This document shows positions 13,412-25,141 of a stretch of 64,000 bases of DNA, piece by piece; within the stretch, counting starts at the first letter, position 1, and every line of letters begins with the position of its first letter. The stretch covers positions 24,195,501-24,259,500 of the forward strand of contig JAPQWV010000012.1 in assembly GCA_027422505.1 (NCBI GenBank). The letters run 5' to 3'. The notes under the pieces are model-generated. The model was not told the DNA's origin. It saw only the letters and a program-made list of their open reading frames with translations, and did not search any database. The position numbers were made by a program, and so were the translations under genes. This DNA is from Craterostigma plantagineum (lineage: Eukaryota > Streptophyta > Magnoliopsida > Lamiales > Linderniaceae).

Positions 13412-14105
13412 CTCTTATTTTATTATGTTATTTCGAAAATTTTTACTTTCCTCCACAGATCATTTTCGGGGAAATCGACGATGCCCCGTACCAAAAAAAA
13501 ATACGAGACTCGCAAATTTGAAACTTCTCGAGGGAAAGCGCAACCACTTTGACGCCCCCAACTACGAGGACGATCGCTTCAACCCCCCTTTTCGTTCTTC
13601 TTCGAGTTCCTCACGGTTAGAGGTTACGCTAAAGACTCGGTTGTGAGTTTTTCGATTATTTTATGAAGCCTGAAATTTGCACTTCCCTTGTTGACTATTA
13701 CATGCTCGGGGGAGAATGAAATATGCTACGATATTTAGACTGCGAGGCGACTTTTAAATTGTGCGGCAATTACTTTATCGCCGTGCGGATTGCTCATGTA
13801 TATGCATTGTTGTCCTAGTTATACAGCAGATCCTTGCACCTTCGAAGACCAGGCCTACTTGGGCCCTTAAACTAGTTCGAAATTAACCCCTGGAAACCCG
13901 ACCTCCGCACTCGAGAATTCATGCTATATACGCCGAGGACTCGCCTACTTGCAAATGAAAGCGCCGATCGAAACTTCGCCCGATAAACAAGATCGAAGAC
14001 CTTGGCCAAGGCTGGAGACCGTTCTCCTAAGAATTCCCTCTCTAAGAGGCAGCTCACTGAACCCCTCGGGAACAAACTATTCCCCTCGGGAAATAACTAT
14101 ATGCC

Positions 14106-14460
14106 CACATTGAATCCCTCTGCGAGAGGCTGAAATCTTCCCCCAGGGAAGAGAAGACCACGCGCACATTGAATCCCTCTGCGAGAGGCAGCTCACTGTT
14201 CCCTTCGGGAACGTCGCGCACATTGAATCCTTCTGCGAGAGGCTGAAATCTTCCTCTAAGGAAGAGAAGACCACGCGCACATTGAATCCCTCTGCGAGAG
14301 GCAGCTCACTATTCCCTTCGGGAACGTCACGCACATTGAATCCCTTTGCGAGAGGCTGAAATCTTCCCCTGGGGAAGAGAAGACTATGCGCACATTGAAT
14401 CCCTCTACGAGAGGCAGCTCACTATTCCCTTCACGGACAGTCGCGTGCATTGAACCGCCC
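14106..14460 (+). repeat. Alternating 59/54-bp tandem repeat (113-bp dimer)
   Basis: CACATTGAATCC starts at 14106, 14165, 14219, 14278, 14332 and 14391, so spacings alternate 59, 54, 59, 54, 59. The 59-bp type carries GGCTGAAATCTTCCC and GAAGAGAAGA. The 54-bp type carries GGCAGCTCACT and TTCCCTTCGGGAACG. A degraded seventh unit follows near 14447. This lies just inside the 3' LTR. Confidence 0.85.
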
Positions 14461-14867
14461 CTGCGAGAGGCGGTACTTTCCCCTCTTTGGACCATTTTTG
14501 CAAGAACTATTTTTCGAGATCTCCAAGGCTCTCCTCGGGATCGGGGGGACGCCCCTGACCCGAGGCAAGAGACCCTAAGTTTGGCATGTTTGGAATCAAA
14601 GCACACTTAAGCAAAATAAAGACAGAACATCGGATCTCGAAGGCCCGTGGCGAGAGACCTCTTGCTCGACAAGTCCCCGAGTACATTTGATAAAGAAGGC
14701 TTTAAAGCAAAGACAAAAGTCGCAACCCGAAGGACGAGACAAGACAGAATCACTTGAAACCCCGCTCGAGGAATCTCCGCGAGGTAAGTGTCCTTTTCTC
14801 AATACTCGAATATTTTATTACATCCAAAATTCACTAACTCTTTTGGACTATTTGTGAGGGGGACTAT

Positions 14868-15665
14868 TGTTACCCCCGGATTTAACCGGTAAAATATCCG
14901 AGTCTAATAAAAAACTGGCGGGAAATACCCATGCGAAAATACCTCCCGACGCGAGAAACATCTCCCGCCGAAAAGATCTCCCGAGGCGACACCCCGCGAA
15001 AAACATCCCCGAGGCGACATATGCCCGAGGAGCACTGCCGAGCCATTAGGAGCAGTTACAGAACAAGGCTACCACTTGTTTTGCCTCATTAAGGTCCTGA
15101 ACGTAGTGGGTACAAAACCAATCCCATGCACACTCGTCGTGGGGCAGAAAGTGGGTGGTTATTGTATGCCCTATCTCAGAAAGGCATATCACCTATATAT
15201 ATACAGGTGGCTTGGTTATAAAGAGTGGGGACTTGCTCGATCACTTGAGACAACTCTCTCAACTCTCTCTTTTGCTGGAATGAAGACATACGACAACTGT
15301 TCATCATTTTCACACCATCTCTATCACTCTACTGCTTAATCTACCATCTCATCGCATATTACTCCCTCTCTCTCGCTGAACAAGGCACTCGACAACAGCC
15401 AGACCACATACGAGGATGCATTTCTCGTAGCCAAATGTATCATTATTTCATACTCTCTCTCTTTAGTTCTTGATTCATTTAACGTCGACGAACAATAAAC
15501 TGACTTGAGCGTCGGAGGGGCGTCGCCGAAACGGCGCCCTTTAGCTCCTCTTTTTTGTGGTATTTCAGGGATCAATTGAAGATGAAGACGACGAACTCGA
15601 AACGGCGACGATCCGATAACTTCCAGCGCACCATTGGTGCGTCGGGATATTTTTCGACGGCATCA
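14868..15665 (+). repeat. 3' LTR of the pol-less element
   Basis: 798 bp, matching 8590-9387 apart from a handful of differences (for example TATCCCG/TCTCCCG, CGTAGTGG/CGTCGTGG, GCGACCTT/GCGCCCTT). It is followed by the target duplication ATCAT. Confidence 0.9.
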
Positions 15666-15819
15666 ATCATAATTATTTTTTGCTTAATGTAGAGTTGTAA
15701 GGGATCATATATATGGTTGGTAAGATTAAGATATAAAAGATTTCTGAAAAATAAAGGTAAATGTCAACAAAATAACGAAATTTACAACTTAAAAATAGAT
15801 ATTGAAAAATGCAATGAGA

Positions 15820-16447
15820 TAGGGATGGCAAAATTCCCATGGTGAACCATCCCCGTTGGGACCCGATGCTATTGGGATGGGGAATCCCCGGTCAAAATGG
15901 GAATGTGGAGTTGACGGTGATTCCCCGTTGGTGAAAGAACGGGGACGGGATGGGAATGATAATCATGTTTCTCACCCATCACTGGCCCCGTTTGAATCAA
16001 ATGTTTATTCACCATTCTCCGATTCGATTTACTAATAAATATATTGAAAAACTAATTTGAATCAAGAATTCTCAAAGACCATCCTTTTATATTCTGGATC
16101 ATATTTAAAAGAAAAAAAATTCTACTTTCAATATATGTTCTTCACAATACACGAATATTTCAATTACATATTATTTTCTCTTTTTTATACTCTAATTTTA
16201 CATATTAATCTGTCTATATTACTTAGTTTGTGTTTTTTGTTGCAAAAAAAATATTAATTTATTGGATATACATGAATATGGGGAACCTGAATCCCCCACG
16301 GGGAACCCGATCACCGAACGGTGATTACCCATCCCCGAACCAATTCATCACAAGCAGTGAATTAGTGGAGATGGTATTAAGAACGAGAATTTGGTATGGG
16401 GACGGTATGTCCATTACCAGCCCCGAACCCGCCCATTGTCATCCCTA
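15820..16447. mobile_element. Second non-autonomous hAT-type MITE, related to 7030-7518
   Basis: An exact 8-bp duplication CAATGAGA flanks it (15812-15819, 16448-16455). Its ends, TAGGGATGGCA on the left and TAGGGATGACA read inward from the right, match the right end of the copy at 7030-7518. Subterminal GGGGAACC/GGGATGGGGA runs are less GC-pure than in the first copy. The centre is AT-rich and non-coding. Confidence 0.85.
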
Positions 16448-16455
16448 CAATGAGA

Positions 16456-17805
16456 TTCACATTGTGCTATTGGGCTTTTTTTCTTTTACGGTAACTTTTC
16501 TTTATTGGGCCTATTGGTCTTTTTCAACATTACAAGCAACTATCAGCCCATTACCTGAAATGTAATGAAAATGTAAAATGATCAGAGCTGTAGTAAATAC
16601 ACCATGCTTGATTTGATAGAATTGATGGTACACGAGGGATTGTGAGCCGAGTTTCGCTTGTTTCTTGGATTTATCTAAAAAATCCCCAAGTTCCTGACTT
16701 TAAATCGACGAAAGGTGAACAAATAGATGTATTATAGTGTTGCGGATTTGAAGATGATGGAGATGATGCTGAATCCACGAGCATACAGCTTTCTTCATGT
16801 ATATTTGAGGACTGCAATCACAAGGTATCGAGTTTCGGATCTCTTGATTATATTGTCTATTTCATGTGTATCTGATATGGATATCAATTTTTCCGAGCTT
16901 GGGTGCTAGGCTGAGAATCTATGGGACGTACCGATGATATCATAGAGAATCTATTCACCTGTTTTCGCAAAATGGCTAGAAGAGTTTCATCCGTGTTGTT
17001 TCTGGTGATTTTGGCACGAAGGATCTACTACGCACGTGTTGCAGATTCTGGTAACCATTTCTTGGTTCTTTCTTGAGATTGACCCAAGTTTTATGCTTAT
17101 TTCTTTGCTTTCTAATCTTTAAAAGTTGTATGTCGCTTTGTTGGTGATGGCATGTTTCTTAGTTTATTAGTGATACACTGTGTGGACATGCTTCTTGTAA
17201 TTCATCATGTCTATGAAAACTGTTTGCGATTAAAGTGAGTGTGGATAGATATGCCATTAATTTAACAGAGTTTTTGCCTTCAGCTGCATATGAGCATAGT
17301 TCAGGGATAGTTTGCTATTCCTTATAGTCTTGCACGTAATCTATGTGAACATTGACATAAAATTAGAAAAGATTTTCATCTACGGCTAGAGTTATATTAT
17401 TGCGAACAGGCTGTTATGGCTTAACGTAGTAGTTAACTGAGACTGAATGTTAAATCATAGACCTTTACTTTTTAGTTCTATCTGATTCCTGCTAAAACTT
17501 TTGAGAACCACTTTCTCTCCTTATTCACACGGCATGTGATGCTCGGTGACGATGTCTTTGGTGCATACGTCTTGTTTGGTGCAATGTCATTGTGTTGTGT
17601 GGAACATGTTGCTTGATATTCAAACGTCACCATCAATTTGGATTCAGCATTCTTGTTGACGCTGTTAATTTTAGATTTTTTCATGTACAAATAAATTTCC
17701 AAACGGTCGCTTTGATAAATTTTCGATGGATGCTGACACGTGTTTCCCTCATTATCCAAAGATTGTCAAAATATCATTTGGAATTCTTTTTCCCCCCTAG
17801 GTTTT
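16456..17805. other. Intergenic or 5' region, no convincing gene
   Basis: A short frame at 16973-17055 reads MARRVSSVLFLVILARRIYY and then meets a GTAACC donor-like site. Without a matching downstream exon I cannot call it. The rest is AT-rich and holds only short frames. It probably contains promoter DNA of the gene at 18513. Confidence 0.5.
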
Positions 17806-17811
17806 CTAGGT

Positions 17812-17820
17812 TATATATAA
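17812..17820 (+). promoter_or_regulatory. Putative TATA box of the TPL-binding-domain gene
   Basis: TATATATAA is followed within about 100 bp by an apparent 5' leader exon ending at the donor CAATCAG/GTATGAAC near 17917. The leader intron would end at TTTTACAG near 18432, just before the coding exon. This fits a leader intron, but no transcript evidence is available. Confidence 0.45.
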
Positions 17821-18512
17821 GACCTATCACCGTCTCTTTCATTTCATTTAGGTTTCCAATCATGCGGCGGAACCATTCTCGTTGATCTCCATGCCGTCTC
17901 TATTTGTTCATCAATCAGGTATGAACTAATGGTTTTTAGATTGATTTCTTTCCCATTTGTTTTGATTTGCTTTCAATTTCAGCATTGTCCGCGGTTTGTA
18001 ACCTTAGCAGCCATTAAGAAGGTAAATGCTAATCCAGTCAATTTATTTAGAAGATCTTGTAATCTAGTCTTAGCACTTCTTGTTTGGTAAAAAAGTGTTT
18101 TACTTCTGTTGTTCTTCATATTTGTTGTTCTTCATATTTAGGCTGTCCGTGTGGTTTTGACGTTCCATTCTTATGTCTCTGCGAATTCATTAGTTAATAA
18201 CTATTGTTATTCTGACTTTCTGAGGATATCTATTGTATTTATAATCGTTGCATATTATTCACATTTCTTGTGGGATAGGGTTGTTATTTGATTTCTATTT
18301 TCCAGTTATTTGTTTTTCCTTCTCCGTTCACATACTTCTGACGCGACTGTTGAAACTATTATGAAAAGATGGTGGTGAAAATTCTCTTCTTACGTATGTT
18401 TCACTTTCATGGTGTTAAGAGCCGCTTTTACAGACAGTAGCATTGCTCGCCGCAATCAACAGTCAATAGGAGAGTGGGAGAGGCAAACATAGATGCAACG
18501 GAGACTGAGACG

Positions 18513-20349
18513 ATGGGTTGGTTGACTAAGTTCCATATTTCCCAACTTGCTGAGTTGGAGCGCATAGGGGTTGATGATTTAGACTCTCTGACGGATTACG
18601 AGAAACGAATGCTGGTAGACGATGACTTCATGATGAGTGAACTTATGCCTCCATACGAACCTGACGTACATGGAATTGTTGATGATGCGGCGAAGGTTCC
18701 ACTGGGAACAGAAACCAATGTGTCTATGGGAATGGAGTTTACTGAAGTTCCTAAAAGATTGAAGGATCTTTTAGAAACTCATTTGCTTGAAGGCTTGCGC
18801 GTTCGTTACGTTCATACAGTGAAGGTTTGCAATTTACAAATTGTTGGAAATTGGTTTGGTTTGGTTTTAACATTGATGAACTGACTCTTGATCATATTCC
18901 AGGGAAAGGAATCCGAGATCGTTGGAATTATTCAGGGAACTCGAATATTATGCTCGTGTGTTGAATGCGAGGGGAAAGTGGTAGCGTCCTTGAACAGTAA
19001 TGATTTGTTCGAATTTTTGAACTAATGTTGGATGATTGACTTATTTTGCCCTTATGTCGTTATACAGGCTGTAACGCCTAACAAGTTCGAATTGCACGCA
19101 CACAGTCTCAAGAAACGTCCAGCAGATAGCATATATTTGGATAATGAAAAGAGTTTGAGAGATGTACTGAATGCATGCAAAGATGCTGAGCTGAATTCGC
19201 TGGAAATGGTGATAAGAGAAGCGATTGCGGGTTCAGATGAAACGAAGTAATAATGGATTTTCTGATCACCTTTTGTTTTTCTTATTGAACTGCTTGTTTG
19301 CTCGGACAACAAAGCATTAGGGTGAAACAGCTAGTGAAGCTACGTTATAAAATAGTTCACTTTGTCATAGGTTGCCATCGGAGGGTTCATTCGTCCCAGT
19401 TTCATCATCTGCTTTTGAAGCTCCGAAACCTTCTGAAATTGGTCAAGATGCTGAACCTAAAATGAAACATCGTCAGAAGAGAAGCAGAAGGTAACTACTT
19501 GTGATTTTCTCCAATGAAATACAAGCAATATACCATGTAGCCTCTCATTGCATCGTAGCTGTGGCACTTTTTCAGGGACGTGGGTACTCACAAAGCAATA
19601 TTTGCTGAAGATATGATTCCTGATGGGACGGGTTTGGCGTATAAGCATCGAGATGTAAATGAAATCTTTTACACTATATATTTTATTTGCTTCCTAACGA
19701 CAGTGTAAAAGTATTTTGGGTGCTGAGGAGTAGATTGTGATTGTCAGTGGAAGATATCTGTTAATATTTTGTCTGATTCCTTACATGGAGCAGAAAAGGC
19801 TGGAAGGTTATAAGAAAGATGGTGGAATTCTCTGTTCTTGCTGCAAGCATGTGGTATATAATATACTTCTCTGTATAATCGCATATGTACCTTAGTTTCC
19901 TTTTTTCCTCCTATAATACCTGGAATTGGATTACTTAAATTTGATGGTAATTCTATTGTTTATGAACAGATCAGCCCTTCCAAATTCGAGGCTCACGCTG
20001 GTTGTGCAAAACGTCGTAACCCGTATGTTCTTTTCTCCTCCCTTTGAAGTTATATCTGTTATATTACTTCACAGATAAAACTATTTTTCAACATCATCTC
20101 ACCAATGTGAATTGTGATTAAACTACAAAATCATATCCCTACTAATTGTTGCTGCTAAGTTTAGCTTTTTCAAACTCGTGGGAGAAGAGAATGCTGTAGT
20201 CTAAAGTTATTTTCATTTCCTCTTCTGAACTCGATTTTTTATCTTCTTCTCGTAGATACAAGAGTATATACACATCCGATGGGGTTACACTGCACGACCT
20301 AGCACTTCAACTGTCCAAAATTTCCAATCCCTGCCAAGAGAAAATGTGA
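18513..20349 (+). CDS. Protein with two TPL-binding (TDBD)-like domains, lacking PHD fingers
   Basis: Eight exons sum to 975 nt (324 aa): 18513-18824, 18903-18980, 19068-19246, 19371-19490, 19576-19654, 19795-19854, 19970-20022 and 20256-20349, all GT-AG. The first in-frame ATG is 18513; the leader upstream has a stop in frame. Residues about 85-190 hold one Cys/His module (ILCSCVECEGKVAVTPNKFE) and residues about 230-315 a second, clearer one (GILCSCCKHVISPSKFEAHA, then YKSIYTSDGVTLHDLA). The second module is the plant TPL-binding domain seen in PHD-finger/acetyltransferase-like proteins such as the IDM1 group. In that family PHD fingers follow; here the frame stops at TGA 20347 right after LSKISNPCQEKM. 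A shifted frame just there reads KCDICSTCQ before a GTAAGA donor. The protein may be a truncated adaptor or may lose its end by a one-base error. Nuclear location is inferred. Confidence 0.75.
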
Positions 20350-20825
20350 TATTTGTTCTACATGTCAGGTAAGAGATCGTTACGTTTGTGCTACTATCAT
20401 TATCGATGCAAAGTCATCGGCGAATCATTTTCCTGCCATTAGCTGGAAGTTTAAGGCTGATATTCATTTCGTATCACAGATGGAAGTAGACAGTCGAACA
20501 TATATTCACTACCCTTACTTATCCACATCTACGTCATGTTATAAAACTCATACATGATCTGTTTTGAGAACTAGCTTCTAATGTTCGGCTTTTGCAGCAA
20601 AGGAGATGATGCCTTGGAAGGGGACACCAGCGCAATCTATCATGTGTCAAGAATCAGACAGCAGATTCGTTCTTCGTGATTTTTAAGGATTATTTCTTCC
20701 TAGAACTCTTTTCTATATGTTCGTTTCAGAGACTAAGAAAATCCCGGACCGTATAATTCTTCAAACTAGATTACCCAAGAAACTCAGTAACATTATTACA
20801 TCGACATAAATTTACTCACAAACCC
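20350..20825. other. Gene-free spacer between convergent genes, with a possible extra exon
   Basis: A GTAAGA donor-like site follows CATGTCAG at 20368, and an acceptor TTTTGCAG near 20600 precedes a short open stretch (GDDALEGDTSAIYHV). These could be lost exons of the upstream gene if its frame is wrong. Otherwise the stretch is a 3' region. Confidence 0.4.
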
Positions 20826-21985
20826 TCACCTTCTCTCGACGTCTACCGTTGCCCGGCCCGCCAAACTCTGCCCGGGCTGACCGTTGGGCCTGACCGCTGG
20901 GGCGTGGCCCACGAACAGCGCCACGTGGCCCATCAGCTTATCCTTCCTCGAGAAAGTGGTCCCGCAAGAGCAAAGCCACTTGAGGTCCCCGCAGTGTTTC
21001 TCGTGTGTCCTCAAATCGGACAAGACCGAGAACTGCTTCCTATTGCACCTCTTGCACACGTACATCTTCGGGCAATGGCTCCTCTTGTAGTGGTTCTTCA
21101 CGCATATCATAGACTTCAACGGTTGGAACTTTGCGTGGTTCTTGTTCCACCGACACCCCTCGTGGGGACAAGAGTACTTCCTAGGGAACTCGTTGTTATT
21201 CGTCTTCTCGGGGGCCCGCTTCGTCGGGTTGCTCAGTGCTGCGTTCGACTTGTACTCGTCTCCGTGGGCCCGCATGTGCATCCTTAAATTCGCGTCCCTC
21301 TTAAACCCCCTTACCGCACACCTGGCAATAGTGCGTGTACTTTGCCAGCAGGTCCGAGGCTTCCAACTCTACTATGTCGTACTTCTCGGGAGGAGAAGAA
21401 TCTATTTTGGCACTGCTCCTTGAGTTGTTGCTGCTGTTGTTGCTGTTGTCGTTGGTTGTGGCTGAATCGTAGTTATCGTAGACATGGTCAGCGAACCAGA
21501 ATTTCCCCGCGTCCTCCTCAGGGAAGAAGATCGAGGGGGAGACGGGTTTGACCGACGATCTGGGCGGGCGGGTCGGCGGGTCGATGTGTCGGGTCGTTTT
21601 CTATTGTGGGGCCCAAAGCCATTTGTTGGTATGATAACATCATGGATGAGGCTGAGACTATGATTTCTTGGATCAGAGTGCGCATGGTCGGTATGGCCAT
21701 GGCGGCCGCCGACTCGTGGGGCTGGTCGTGGTTGTGGTCGTGGTCGTCGTTTGGTATGAAAATGGACGCCAGAGATTGGACTTGGTGGAGCTTTTCGCGA
21801 AGGACGGAGAGGTTGTAGAAGAAAGAGGCAGAGTGCGCCGCCGATGGACTACTATTATTATTATTACTACTATTATTCTGCTGATCGATGGCGGCGGCCG
21901 AAGGCGGTTGAAATTCTATCTCTTCGGCGGCCGCGAAGATTGGCGGAGTTTGTGTGCCGTTGGGAGGAAAACATTGTGTGATCAT
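20826..21985 (-). CDS. STOP2: C2H2 zinc-finger transcription factor, STOP2/ART1 type, with two apparent one-base insertions
   Basis: Single-exon reading on the minus strand from ATG 21985 to the stop at 20826-20828. The DNA-binding part holds the STOP-family zinc fingers: CQVCGKG...HMRAHGDEY, then [20 protein letters not shown], then [22 protein letters not shown], then [20 protein letters not shown]. This family controls acid and aluminium tolerance genes in plant roots. The N-terminal half is rich in Asn/Ser and has a HDHNHDQ run. The frame breaks twice, at the five-base run 21536-21540 (G on the plus strand) and at CCCCC 21306-21310. Removing one base from each gives 1158 nt, a 385-aa product. 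Both breaks lie in five-base homopolymers, so error is more likely than decay. STOP2 is preferred over STOP1 from the [20 protein letters not shown] stretch. Confidence 0.8.
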
Positions 21986-22272
21986 TTTTTTTTTGTGCTT
22001 GTAGGAAATATGTGAATTTGTAGGATGAGATTTGTGCTGAGAATTTTATCTTTTTCCTACATGAAAAATGTTTTCTTGCGAATGGAATTGCAAATCTAAA
22101 GTGCTGTGTTGCTGTTTCATCTGTCTTGAAAACCTCTCGGAAGCTTTGGGCGAGTGGATATATTATAGGAAGTAAATAATTGAAAATTAATGGCCTTTGT
22201 TTAGTCTTTTTTTTAGTTGACCTAATTGCAATGTAGATAGGATGGTGTTATGAGCCGGGTTGATATTTTATA

Positions 22273-22542
22273 CTCCACAGCCCCGCTAATTTTATCACAT
22301 TTTTCCATTTCGGGCGTCCCAATAATTTTATCACATTTCCTTCTTGGGTAAAATATTAAACACCATTTTAAATGTAATTGGAGAGAAAAGTAAATGGTGG
22401 AAATAATTAGAAAAAGGTTATAAATTTAAGCAAATTGTTTATTATATTTAACCCCATTGTACTATATTACTATTATAATAATATGTCACCTTAACTTGCG
22501 GGCCCAACAACTTATGTGATAAAGTTGCTCGGACAATGGGAG
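22273..22542. mobile_element. Stowaway-like MITE (Tc1/mariner type)
   Basis: TA flanks both ends (22271-22272, 22543-22544). Imperfect inverted ends run CTCCACAGCCCCGCTAATTT on the left against CTCCCATTGTCCGAGCAACT inward from the right, both continuing to TTATCACAT. At 270 bp it is AT-rich and non-coding. Confidence 0.7.
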
Positions 22543-22544
22543 TA

Positions 22545-24080
22545 CTAGGAAATTGTAATTTCTTGCTCACATTTTTAAAAGATTGTATTTTTTTTCTGGA
22601 CTCCGATTAAGTTCAGTTTAAATTGAATTTGAACTTCATTGGCGTCTGTGGAATAATATCGGTTTACACTAATCTTTTTTTTCACCATAAACTGTTCGAA
22701 GTTCAGACAGACTACGATAATCAAGAGTGGAGTTGGGATCGAATTATTAATCTTCATTTTATAACATAAAAAAATTAGGTCACTTGTCTAAAATATGTTT
22801 GGGCATAAACACCCGATGTAGGAGAAAACTAGTGAGATTGGAAAGTCAACGGTTGAATGTAATAAGAATCATCAATCACCATTTGAGACCTCCCTCGCAT
22901 GCCACCGATCTCACTTTTGGACAAACGTTTAACGAACATAAGATTTTATCTTTTTTTATTATATAATTATAAGGAATTCAAACAACTGGATAGGCTTACA
23001 AATTAATAAATAATCTACAACTACATATTACGACGTGTTTATTAAAATTTCAACTTGGAGGAAGGGTTCAATAATGCTTAGTTAAACGCAATTTTAAAAT
23101 TGTATTTAGGTTGTTGTGGCGTCAGCTATCACGCAACGAAGTGTGTTTTGAGATTTGAAGTTTTCAAAATGTCAATAATATCGTATTAATGTAATAAACC
23201 ATTGACTTACCTGTATAATTGGTAATTAATTTTTAGGTACTAAGTTTACATGGCGAAGCAATAAGAAATACATTAGTCTCTTCTCTACAATAGTATTGTC
23301 TAGCCGATAGATGCTATTTTTCTTCACCCTCATTAATTTATTTAATTATTAACAAACACGACGTATTATATTTTACGTTTTATATTAACCATTATATGAT
23401 TATATCGTTGTGTTTTATATATCCAATGATATATGATTGTTGGATTATTTTCTTACTAATATTTATATGTTCGAGTTAAGTTTAATCGAGCTTCTCGAGC
23501 TCCACGCATGGAAGTTGACCCCATGTTTATAAAATAACGTACGTGAAGACATGATGCTGTAAAAATTTTTCTTATTAAATACTTTTTGTTTGAAAGAATA
23601 TATAGTAAACACGATCTAGGAATTACTATATCGTTACTGCAATTATTTTATTTCTCCTTGCATGGGTTATAGAGAGAGATAATGGGCTTTCTTCATAATG
23701 GTATTTGTCAAAAACCCAGCCCGAATATCAATAGTAGGAACTCATGCAAAGATTCTCATTTATTAGATGATTAGTATTATTTGGTATATTTGTTCACGAG
23801 ATATCCATAAAACGGCACAATAGTCCCAACGACTATTATCAGTTATGGGACCATTCGATTTCTAGTAAACCCCAATCTATATGCATATCCATATGTATAT
23901 CACTTGGGTAATCGTGTTTCCAATTTCTATACAATGTATTTCCGAGAAGTGAATTTTTACACCTAACTTGCCACTCCAAGATACGAAATAAATAAATATC
24001 TTTAAATTCAAAACAAGTAAGGATTACTTATCCAATCAATCATTTATGTAATTATCTCTAAAAGAGAATAAGCTGTCTAT
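22545..24080. other. AT-rich intergenic DNA, nothing recognised
   Basis: No open frame with family motifs, RNA gene or clear repeat boundary is visible on either strand. Confidence 0.55.
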
Positions 24081-25141
24081 TTCAAAATTGGGGACGTTTC
24101 ATATCAGGCCTCATCGTAACTTTCTGCTTGGGTTCAGGCCCTCCTCACAATAAATATAGGTTTAAGGACCAACATTAAATAAAATTCAGAGTAAAGAACA
24201 TAAAGACTGATTTGACGAAAATGCCCCTTGTAGGCATTATATAACGAGATATGAATCGCTACTATTATGGTACCAGATGTTATTCAAATGGTATCAATCG
24301 AAAAACCTATTTGAACGATCGATTTGCCGTAAATGTTCGAGCATACTGAGCACAAAACCAAGTCTGATGTGTACTCGACGATGTCAATGATATTTACGTC
24401 CTCAGATTTAAAATCTATGAGGAATAATTTCTAGAAATTTATTTCGCAATTAAGATAAATCGAGCATGTTTTGGTCGAAATTAAAGCTAATATGCATAAA
24501 TTGGAGAGACCCATAGCTTGCAAATTACGTCGCGCCTTAGTGGTGATTCAATCGTTCGTCCCTCAAGATTAACGACCTGAAACTGAAATCGCCAGAAAAA
24601 AAAAGTTTAAATGAGTGTTCGTTGTGTGGTATGAGAATGGCATAAACTGGTATAGAGACCAGAAGAATCGGTACAATGTAGTCGTAAAGTGGTATGAGAT
24701 ATTACTTCTAATATGTCCGGACATTTTTATATGATGAGGTACTAAAACAGTATAAAATGGTAAAGTGGTATATCAACTTCATATGATGCGGTATTAAAAC
24801 AGCATAAAGTAGTATTGTAGAGGCGTAAAGCAATATAGCAACGATAAGAAGCGTTACTCGAAGTGGTACGAGATAATACTTATTCTGATTTGGTATTACT
24901 TTTTATACGATGCGGTACCAAAACAGCGTGAAATGGTATCACAGAGGCGTAAAGTGGTATGGCATCGAGAAGAAGCGTTACTCGAAGTGGTACCCGTTGG
25001 GGAGGAAGTGGTACGATTTGGGGAGGATCTGGTACCATTTGTGGAGGAACTGGTACCATTTGGGGAGGAAGTGGTACGATAACTATTACTTATTCTCATT
25101 TGGAAAGCTGAATCTCAAAATTATGTTGGGCGGGAAAACTG

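Larger units (their letters stand above)
8590..15665 (+). mobile_element. Complete, young LTR element without pol genes (LARD-like)
   Basis: Two 798-bp LTRs (8590-9387, 14868-15665) bound a 5.48-kb interior, with an exact 5-bp target duplication ATCAT (8585-8589, 15666-15670). The LTRs start TGTTACCCCC and end GGCATCA. A primer-site-like TTGGCGCCGTCTGTGGG follows the 5' LTR, and a purine-rich GTGAGGGGGA precedes the 3' LTR. By eye the LTRs differ at about five substitutions and two one-base indels, so the insertion is recent. The interior shows no protease, RT, RNase H or integrase motif on either strand, only short spurious frames and diverged internal duplications. It must have been mobilised by a partner, probably Ty3 type judging by the primer site. 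Confidence 0.9.

Noticed and set aside
9475..13646. Medium-sized frames inside the pol-less LTR element
   Set aside because: No retroelement domain, no shared frame between the internal duplicates; expected by chance in GC-rich DNA.
14077..14606. Two repetitive minus-strand frames with SLSQRDSMC units
   Set aside because: They mirror the 59/54-bp DNA repeat; unit lengths are not both multiples of three.
21606..22015. Plus-strand frames opposite the STOP2-like gene
   Set aside because: Low-complexity Val/Trp runs opposite the His/Asp codons of the real gene.
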